The notes under the pieces: model-generated
Database searches by the model: none
Told to the model about the DNA's origin: nothing
Seen by the model: the letters and a program-made list of their open reading frames with translations, nothing else
Shown here: positions 58,907 to 64,000 of the stretch, in pieces
How positions within the stretch are numbered: position 1 is the first letter of the stretch
Layout: each line of letters starts with the position of its first letter
Program-made: the position numbers and the translations under genes
Assembly: GCF_000739775.1 (NCBI RefSeq)
Contig: NZ_BBJH01000024.1
Coordinates: forward strand, 100,872 to 164,871
From: Paraburkholderia heleia NBRC 101817
Lineage (GTDB): Bacteria; Pseudomonadota; Gammaproteobacteria; Burkholderiales; Burkholderiaceae
Direction: 5' to 3'
DNA: 64,000 nucleotides

Positions 58907-59101
58907 TCAGCGCGAGTCGTTCGTCTGGAAGGCGAGCAGGCAGCCCAGAGCGGAGAGGGTACCGGCCAAGCCGATGCCGAAACCGGAGGCGATATTTTCC
59001 GCTGTCGTCGCGCGGCGCTGCAGCGTCGGTGTCGAGCTGAGCAGCACGGGGAGCAGGCGGAAGGTAGCGGGTAGCGGGCGGAGGTTCGCTTTAGAACCCA
59101 T
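58907..59101 (-). CDS. Possible small membrane protein, 64 residues
   Basis: MGSKANLRPLPATFRLLPVL, then ATTAENIASGFGIGLAGTLS, ALGCLLAFQTNDSR with one probable membrane helix. Its ATG overlaps the stop codon of the upstream gene on the same strand by 11 bp, as in coupled translation. No separate ribosome binding site is visible and the family is unknown to me, so it may be spurious. Confidence 0.35.
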   Translation of the reverse strand: MGSKANLRPLPATFRLLPVLLSSTPTLQRRATTAENIASGFGIGLAGTLSALGCLLAFQTNDSR

Positions 59102-59606
59102 GCCGGGCGCTGATCGCCGCACCGGTGTCATGCGAGCGCGCCAACGGAAGATGCGCATCGGCAGAGAGATCCCAGTCGCCGACCGTGACGAGCGGCGGCG
59201 TTTGCGGGTGGAGCGCCTGGTTGGGAATCCCGTTGCTGTCGACCTGGGCTCCCGGCGTGCGCGCCCCGTTGCCTGCCGCATCGACTGCACCGGCGGTGCC
59301 GTCCGGAGTGCCAGGCGTTGCAGCAGTGGTTTTCGCCAGATGCGCGCCGTACTGCCTTTCAAACGGCGACGGGTATTCGTAGCGTTTTGCGATTGCGGGC
59401 AAAGAGACGGAAGGCGCCGCCGGCGCAGGTGCGGCCGCAACGGCGTGTTTCGGGGCGTGGCCCTTCGCGTCCTTCTGGACGTGCTTTTGAACGTGCTTCT
59501 GGACAGGCTTCTGGGTGTGCGCCGCCTTGGCGGGTTCGGCCGCCGAGACGCTGGCAAGCGCCAGAAGAGCGACACCCAAAAGCCATCCCTGGATCGGATG
59601 CTTCAT
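59091..59606 (-). CDS. Secreted Lys/His/Ala-rich protein of unknown function
   Basis: A 171-residue exported protein with signal peptide MKHPIQGWLLGVALLALASV and cleavage at SAA-EP. A basic repeat region follows (KPVQKHVQKHVQKDAKGHAP), then an Ala/Pro linker and a mostly disordered, Gly/Thr-rich part with GAQVDSNGIPNQALHPQTPP. No recognised domain. The KHVQ repeats could bind nucleic acid, polysaccharide or metal. No strong ribosome binding site before the ATG. Next gene upstream on this strand is the porin, 202 bp away. Confidence 0.55.
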   Translation of the reverse strand: MKHPIQGWLLGVALLALASVSAAEPAKAAHTQKPVQKHVQKHVQKDAKGHAPKHAVAAAPAPAAPSVSLPAIAKRYEYPSPFERQYGAHLAKTTAATPGTPDGTAGAVDAAGNGARTPGAQVDSNGIPNQALHPQTPPLVTVGDWDLSADAHLPLARSHDTGAAISARHGF

Positions 59607-59808
59607 GGAACGAAATCTGCGTTTGGAAACTGGTGCCGCATCGAATCGCTGCGCAGCACTCGCCCCTGGAGTCTAGATCAATCACAAGTCCGACCAATCG
59701 GGGTCTTCCCTCGCCTTTCGCTCGCATCTTCACACGGACAACGCAGCGCTTCGACATACTGCACGCGCCTGGCGCCGCCAAGCCGGCGGCGGGAACGACG
59801 TTCTCCAG

Positions 59809-61272
59809 TCAGAATGCGAGCGTCGTGCGCAGGCCGAGCACCGCCTCGTCGCCAATCCGCCTAGATGGGTTCTGCGGGTCCGGAATGCCGCCCGCGGGCC
59901 GGAAGAAATACTGAAAGTCCGCCTGCAATTGCCACCACGGCGCGATCTGATACTGGTAAGTCGCTTCCAGAACCGTCTCGGCGCTGCGTGACGGGTAGCC
60001 AGGCGTCGCCACCGCCTGGGCGCTCGCGTAGTCCTGCGCGTGCGAGCCGATGTGCGCGTAGCCGACAGCCAGGCCGGCCACATCGTTATCGCGTCCCTTG
60101 AACGGCGCCTTGAGCGTCACGCCCGCGTTAACCCCGAGGTCCACGAGGTTGCGGTCGCCGGGCGCGCCCATCACGCGCGCGAACACGCCCAACGATTGCG
60201 GACTGTCGGCGCCCGGACGCCACACCATCTGGTCCGCCACGGCATAAATGCTGTAGTTGCCGCGATGGCTAACCGGGCCGCCCACGCCCGTCACGCCCGT
60301 TGCCGGATCGGCAAAGCGGTTGCTGTTGTACCAGAAGCCGAGCTTGTAGGTGCCGGGCATTCCGACTGGCTCGGAATCCGAATGATTAGCGGATGGCTGA
60401 TTAATGGCATACTGAATTTCGCCGATTACCAGCGCGCCATTGCCCAGGTTGAAATTCGTGCCGCTCGCGTTGAGCTTTTGCGGGTCCCCCTCGCCCGGCG
60501 CCGGGTTGCCGTCGAATACACCGCCGAGCACGGTGATCGCGTCGCTCGGCGTGGCGCGCACGCGCACGCCGAGCGACGAGAGCGGATATGCAGGGCCGCC
60601 CGCCGGCAGATTGACGGACGGCAGCACCGGCCAGCCGAACGTCGCGTTCATGAACGTATTCGCGTACTGGCTGACCATGAACTCCTGGTCGAGGCTTTGC
60701 TGACCGATCTTCACGTCGACCTTGCCGCCGGGCAGCGTCTGCTGGTACCACAATTCCCACAGGCGGGTCGAGGCATCGGCCTCGATGCTGCTCGCATTCT
60801 GCAGCGTTTGCAGGTTGCGCGCAGTCAGGCTCGTGCCGTGAATCTGGAAGCCGGACACATTGAACATACCGCCTGGCAAACCGAATGCCTTCTGCGTGTC
60901 CAGGCCGAGGCTGAACTCAGTCACACCTTGATAAGCGCCGCCGCGACTCGTTCCGCCGCTCAGGTTGCCCATGTACTCGCTGGTTTCCTGCAGACCGAAC
61001 GACAAACCGTACTGGGCGAGCCAGGGCCGCAAGCCTCCCATATCGCCAAAGAGGTTCGAGCGTTCCCAGAGGCCCGTGGGCGCGGCAGCGTTCTGATCGG
61101 CAGCGGGCGCTTGTTGCTGATCCGCCGCGCCTGATGACGAAGCCGGTTGTGCGGGCGAATTTTCGCCGCTGGCCTGCGCGAAGGCGGCAGGCACGACACC
61201 CAGCGAAAGGACCGCGCTCAGCGTAATGGGCACGGCCGAACCGGGCAGCCTGCTCTTGAATACGTTTTTCAT
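59809..61272 (-). CDS. OprB-family carbohydrate-selective porin
   Basis: A 487-residue outer-membrane beta-barrel. Signal peptide MKNVFKSRLPGSAVPITLSA, cleavage near AFA-QAS, then a disordered Ala/Gln/Ser linker, then the OprB start WERSNLFGDMGGLRPWLAQY with GLSFGLQETSEYMGNLSGG. Repeated amphipathic strands (LWELWYQQTLPGGKVDVKIG, YKLGFWYNSNRFAD, SIYAVADQMVWRPG) lead to a terminal aromatic residue (LRTTLAF), as needed for barrel assembly. It should admit glucose-like sugars by diffusion. A start 14 codons upstream is possible but would precede the signal. Confidence 0.9.
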   Translation of the reverse strand: MKNVFKSRLPGSAVPITLSAVLSLGVVPAAFAQASGENSPAQPASSSGAADQQQAPAADQNAAAPTGLWERSNLFGDMGGLRPWLAQYGLSFGLQETSEYMGNLSGGTSRGGAYQGVTEFSLGLDTQKAFGLPGGMFNVSGFQIHGTSLTARNLQTLQNASSIEADASTRLWELWYQQTLPGGKVDVKIGQQSLDQEFMVSQYANTFMNATFGWPVLPSVNLPAGGPAYPLSSLGVRVRATPSDAITVLGGVFDGNPAPGEGDPQKLNASGTNFNLGNGALVIGEIQYAINQPSANHSDSEPVGMPGTYKLGFWYNSNRFADPATGVTGVGGPVSHRGNYSIYAVADQMVWRPGADSPQSLGVFARVMGAPGDRNLVDLGVNAGVTLKAPFKGRDNDVAGLAVGYAHIGSHAQDYASAQAVATPGYPSRSAETVLEATYQYQIAPWWQLQADFQYFFRPAGGIPDPQNPSRRIGDEAVLGLRTTLAF

Positions 61273-61832
61273 GGTATTTGTGGGACTGTAGTAGGTTGCG
61301 GGCAGATCCGCCATTCAACGCAGAGCGTGCCTGCGAAGCTTGATGAAACTGTGTCCGGCGTGCAAGTTTTCTACGCGAAGCGCGTCCGCGGCCATATGCG
61401 AAAGCGCAGTCATTCCTGCAAGCAGGCTTGCAAATGGCAATCGATCAGAGGGAGCGTGCTGCTGGGAGACGGGTCACAAATGCGACCAGGACCAGTCGGT
61501 AATGAAGCGCGCTAACCCGGCATAAGCGAGTTAGCGGCGAAGGAGTGAACCTGCGGCGGCTATCTCGCGGTGGTGCCGCCGGTGCTGACCGGCAGCGGAC
61601 TTCCACTACTGGAACATACGTCCACGGAGGACTCCTTTGCTATGACGGGGCCGATTGTATTGGGCACGCAGATAAAAAATCAAGTAAAAGAAGCATAAAG
61701 GCGAGGCCGGCCAGCAGGCAGACGGTACGCGCCGCAGCCGTCTTCCTTCGCGCACCCCCAACCATGGCGCCATGCCGACGCGGGCTTCGCTCGCATACGC
61801 TCTGGTGCGGCCTCACGAGCGCTTGCGCCCTG
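61273..61832. other. Intergenic stretch of 560 bp
   Basis: Upstream region of the porin and downstream region of the oxidoreductase. No supported gene. CGCTAAC (61510-61516) pairs with GTTAGCG (61530-61536) around 13 bases; its role is unknown. An A-rich run (about 61671-61690) stands out from the GC-rich background. Confidence 0.4.
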
Positions 61833-63065
61833 TCAGAACCGCTCGACGCGGAATGGCCGCGGGTCCACCACCGTCGGCGCGCCCGTCATCATTTCCGCAA
61901 TCAGACGCCCCGTGACCGGGCCGAGCGTGAGACCGTGGTGCGCATGGCCGAAAGCGAACCAGAGATCGTCGTGCTTCGGCGCGGGCCCAATGATCGGCAT
62001 CATATCGGGCGTGCAGGGGCGGCAGCCCAGCCACGGCTCGGCATCGAGCCGCGCGCCAAGTGGGAAGATATCGCGCGCGAGCGGCTCCACCGCTTCGAGC
62101 TGAATAGGCGTTTTGGGCGAATCGCGAAAACCGAGTTCGACGCCGGTCGTGAGACGCGTGCCGCGTAGCATCGGCGTAATCAGGAAGCCCGCTTCGGCGT
62201 CGAGCACCGGCTGGCTCAGCTTCGCGCCGTTCGTGAGCGCGTAATGCATGTGATAGCCGCGTTTCACGGCGAGCGGCAACTCGTAGCCCAACCGCGCAGC
62301 GAGATCGCCCGACCACGGTCCCATGGCGATGACCGCCGACTTCGCGAGCACAGGGCCGTCCTGTGTCATGACGCGCCACGACGGTTCGAGCGTCGCGGCG
62401 TCGCCAATCAGCACGCGGCCGCCAAGCTGCTCGAAGTGCTTCGAATAGGCCGTTACCAACCCCTTCGGATCGCTAACCGAATCGGAATCGGTGTAGCGCA
62501 GGCCGCCCACCAGCGTATGGCTGAGCGCGGGCTCGGCGGCGCGCAGCGCGCAGGCGTCCAGCACCTCGTGGCCCACGCCGTACTCGCGCTGCCAGCGTTG
62601 CGCCTCGGCCACCGTGGTTTCCATCGCGGCGGCGCTGCGAAACACTTTCATCCAGCCGTTGGTGCGCAACAGCGCCTGCGCGCCCGCCGCCTCGATCAGC
62701 GCGCGATGCTCGGTCACACAATGCTCGATGAGCGTGGCATACGCGCGCGCGATTTCGGCGTGCCGGTCAGCGCGCGAATGGTACCAGTAGCGATACAGAA
62801 ACGGCAGCAGCCTGGGCATCGCCCCCGGGTGATAGCGCACGTCCGTCGAGCGGTTGCGCGCGTAGCGCAGCAGCGCGGCAAGCTCACGTGGAAAAGCGTA
62901 GGGGTAGACGCCCTCGCGCTGAATCAATCCCCCGTTGCCGTGCGATGTTTCATTGCCTGGCGCCCTGCGGTCCACGAGCGCGACCGAGAGACCGCGCAGC
63001 TGCAATTGCAAGGCCACCGAGACGCCGACGATACCGCCGCCAAGCACGATCGAATCGAATTTCAT
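61833..63065 (-). CDS. FAD-dependent oxidoreductase, D-amino-acid dehydrogenase/DAO family
   Basis: A 410-residue flavoenzyme that should oxidise an amine or amino acid (D-amino acid, sarcosine or hydroxyproline-like) and pass electrons to the respiratory chain. FDSIVLGGGIVGVSVALQLQ is the dinucleotide-binding loop, SHGNGGLIQREGVYPYAFP fits the DadA group, and the end GPAPKHDDLWFAFGHAHHGL, TLGPVTGRLIAEMM the C-terminal FAD contact. AGGAAC lies about ten bases before the ATG. It differs from housekeeping DadA and is divergent from an XRE-cupin regulator, which should control it. Confidence 0.86.
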   Translation of the reverse strand: MKFDSIVLGGGIVGVSVALQLQLRGLSVALVDRRAPGNETSHGNGGLIQREGVYPYAFPRELAALLRYARNRSTDVRYHPGAMPRLLPFLYRYWYHSRADRHAEIARAYATLIEHCVTEHRALIEAAGAQALLRTNGWMKVFRSAAAMETTVAEAQRWQREYGVGHEVLDACALRAAEPALSHTLVGGLRYTDSDSVSDPKGLVTAYSKHFEQLGGRVLIGDAATLEPSWRVMTQDGPVLAKSAVIAMGPWSGDLAARLGYELPLAVKRGYHMHYALTNGAKLSQPVLDAEAGFLITPMLRGTRLTTGVELGFRDSPKTPIQLEAVEPLARDIFPLGARLDAEPWLGCRPCTPDMMPIIGPAPKHDDLWFAFGHAHHGLTLGPVTGRLIAEMMTGAPTVVDPRPFRVERF

Positions 63066-63249
63066 TACGCAATGTTCCTGGCTAGAAGGCACTCAGGCGA
63101 GCGCGGTGAGTGCCGCTTCGACGTCGAGGCCCGGGCCCATCGGCGATGCCTGCACGCAGGCCCGCCGGGTGGGTATCCTTGCGGATTTCCCAGTGCGATT
63201 GAGGCCACGACGCTGCGCCTTCAAAAGGGAGTCGAGATGCGAGTTATCA

Positions 63250-63283
63250 TATACGAGAAAAATAATTTTTCGTATACGACAAA
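63250..63283. promoter_or_regulatory. Repeated operator between flavoenzyme and XRE-cupin regulator
   Basis: TATACGA (63250-63256) and TCGTATA (63270-63276) form a perfect 7-bp dyad around 13 AT-rich bases. TATACGAGAAA (63250-63260) recurs as TATACGACAAA (63273-63283), and TCGTATACGA (63270-63279) is itself a palindrome. Three overlapping copies of one motif 27 bp before the regulator's ATG fit an autoregulatory XRE site. Confidence 0.65.
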
Positions 63284-63309
63284 ACCCGTAACCGGCAACC
63301 GTCCCTTCC

Positions 63310-63951
63310 ATGGCAAAGAGCACAGCACGAAATAACCCAACCGGGCAGGCGGCAACGGAGATCGATCACGCGGCCGTTGGCGCGCGTTTGCGTGAGGCGC
63401 GCAAGGCGCGCGAGCTGACGTTGATGCAGCTATCGGAGCTGTCGGGTATCGCCGTCTCGACGATTTCGAAGGCCGAGCGCGGCGACATTGCGCTCACCTA
63501 TGACAAGTTCGCGGCGCTCGCGCATGCGCTGAACGTGGACTTCGACACGATTTTCGGGCGCAGGAAGCGCAAGGCGGCCGGCCCGATGAAGCCGTCGCTC
63601 ACGCGCGCGGGCAAGCAGATGATCTACGACACGCCGAACTACGAGTACGGCATGATCGCCAACGACCTCACAGGCAAGCGCATGGTGCCGATGCGCGGAC
63701 GCATCCACGCCCGCACAATGGACGCGTTCCCCGATTACATCCGCCACAGCGGCGAGGAGTTTCTGTTCCTCCTGCGGGGCGAGCTGGAACTGCATTTTGA
63801 AAACGGTACTGTCTTCAGGCTGTCGCCCGGCGACAGTCTTTACTTCGACAGCGCCGTGGGGCACGTGTATCTCAGCACGGGCGCCGAGGATGCCGAGGTG
63901 CTGGTCTGTTGCGTAGACAACGACTCACACCGGCTGCCCGAAACACTCTGA
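63310..63951 (+). CDS. XRE-family regulator with C-terminal cupin domain
   Basis: A 213-residue PuuR/SutR-like regulator. Residues about 22-78 are an HTH_3 domain (RLREARKARELTLMQLSELS, GIAVSTISKAERGDIALTYD), and about 130-205 a cupin (HSGEEFLFLLRGELELHFEN, RLSPGDSLYFDSAVGHVYLS) that may bind an amino acid, amine or metal. Divergent from a DAO-family oxidoreductase across a gap holding repeated TATACGA motifs, it probably represses both genes until substrate is present. The start is taken at MAKSTARNN; the ribosome binding site is weak. No gene is visible in the last 49 bp of the window. Confidence 0.88.
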   Translation: MAKSTARNNPTGQAATEIDHAAVGARLREARKARELTLMQLSELSGIAVSTISKAERGDIALTYDKFAALAHALNVDFDTIFGRRKRKAAGPMKPSLTRAGKQMIYDTPNYEYGMIANDLTGKRMVPMRGRIHARTMDAFPDYIRHSGEEFLFLLRGELELHFENGTVFRLSPGDSLYFDSAVGHVYLSTGAEDAEVLVCCVDNDSHRLPETL

Positions 63952-64000
63952 GCGAGCGCACGCAAGCGCGATGCCGCCGCGTCTGAACGGCGGCACCACA

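Noticed and set aside
58259..59074. Arg-rich 271-codon frame overlapping the Tyr/Gln-rich protein gene
   Set aside because: Alternate-frame reading of a repetitive region; more than a third Arg/Pro, no signal and no ribosome binding site.
1..64000. CRISPR arrays, tRNA, rRNA, insertion sequences with transposase, replication origin
   Set aside because: No regular short repeats, no cloverleaf or CCA-ended genes, no rRNA-like stretches, no transposase frames and no parAB/repA-type genes were found by reading; short RNA genes could still be missed without a covariance-model search.

Overview
The window looks like a piece of a GC-rich beta-proteobacterial genome of the Burkholderiales, most like Paraburkholderia, Caballeronia or Burkholderia. 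The basis is protein style (PF04185 phosphoesterases, OprB porin, a second short infA, many LysR-SDR pairs) and high GC. Many catabolic, efflux and regulator genes, an integrase remnant and a high number of decayed genes suggest a secondary chromosome or megaplasmid, but this is inference; no rRNA, tRNA, replication or partition gene is seen.

Layout. 0-1 kb: PAS-GGDEF diguanylate cyclase. 1-6.7 kb: two LysR-controlled groups of NAD(P)-dependent oxidoreductases. 6.9-7.6 kb: two broken genes. 7.8-14 kb: a di-haem cytochrome c peroxidase, two secreted PF04185 phosphoesterases and, between these, a PhoB-like regulator whose receiver has lost its phosphorylation residues. 14.5-23.3 kb: a mosaic of integrase, hydrolase, permease and receiver remnants among intact genes: a MerR-TipAS-methyltransferase fusion, a DHCW cupin, a YbaK-type deacylase, a DUF4382 lipoprotein, a tiny lipoprotein and a soluble histidine kinase. 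23.5-25.3 kb: another LysR/SDR pair. 25.4-32 kb: a copper/silver efflux operon cusCBA with a CusF domain fused to CusB and a Met/Cys-rich secreted leader protein. 32.1-36.4 kb: LysR/NmrA-like and TetR/epimerase-DoxX modules, the latter with a clear operator. 36.5-37 kb: three very small genes. 37-42.9 kb: a tripartite RND drug efflux operon. 43-46.3 kb: a Rieske-FAD reductase, two small uncharacterised genes and a broken membrane gene. 46.3-53.6 kb: a sugar-acid uptake and oxidation cluster (mutarotase, mannitol-dehydrogenase-family enzyme, zinc dehydrogenase, ABC transporter, FadR-type regulator). 53.6-57.6 kb: a cluster of short genes around a second IF-1 and a cold-shock protein. 57.9-61.3 kb: low-complexity secreted proteins and an OprB porin. 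61.8-64 kb: a FAD amine/amino-acid oxidoreductase divergent from an XRE-cupin regulator with a repeated operator.

How it works together. The recurrent unit is a transcription factor divergent from one or a few NAD(P)/FAD oxidoreductases (five or six cases), an arrangement suited to sensing and turning over small organic molecules. Two RND systems handle metal and organic toxicants. The 46-53 kb cluster should import a sugar through a CUT2-type ABC transporter and oxidise or reduce it in the cytoplasm. The phosphoesterase region could recover phosphate in the periplasm.

Decay is a second theme: at least eight genes are broken, and in three of them the lesion is a TGA exactly where a tryptophan codon is expected.
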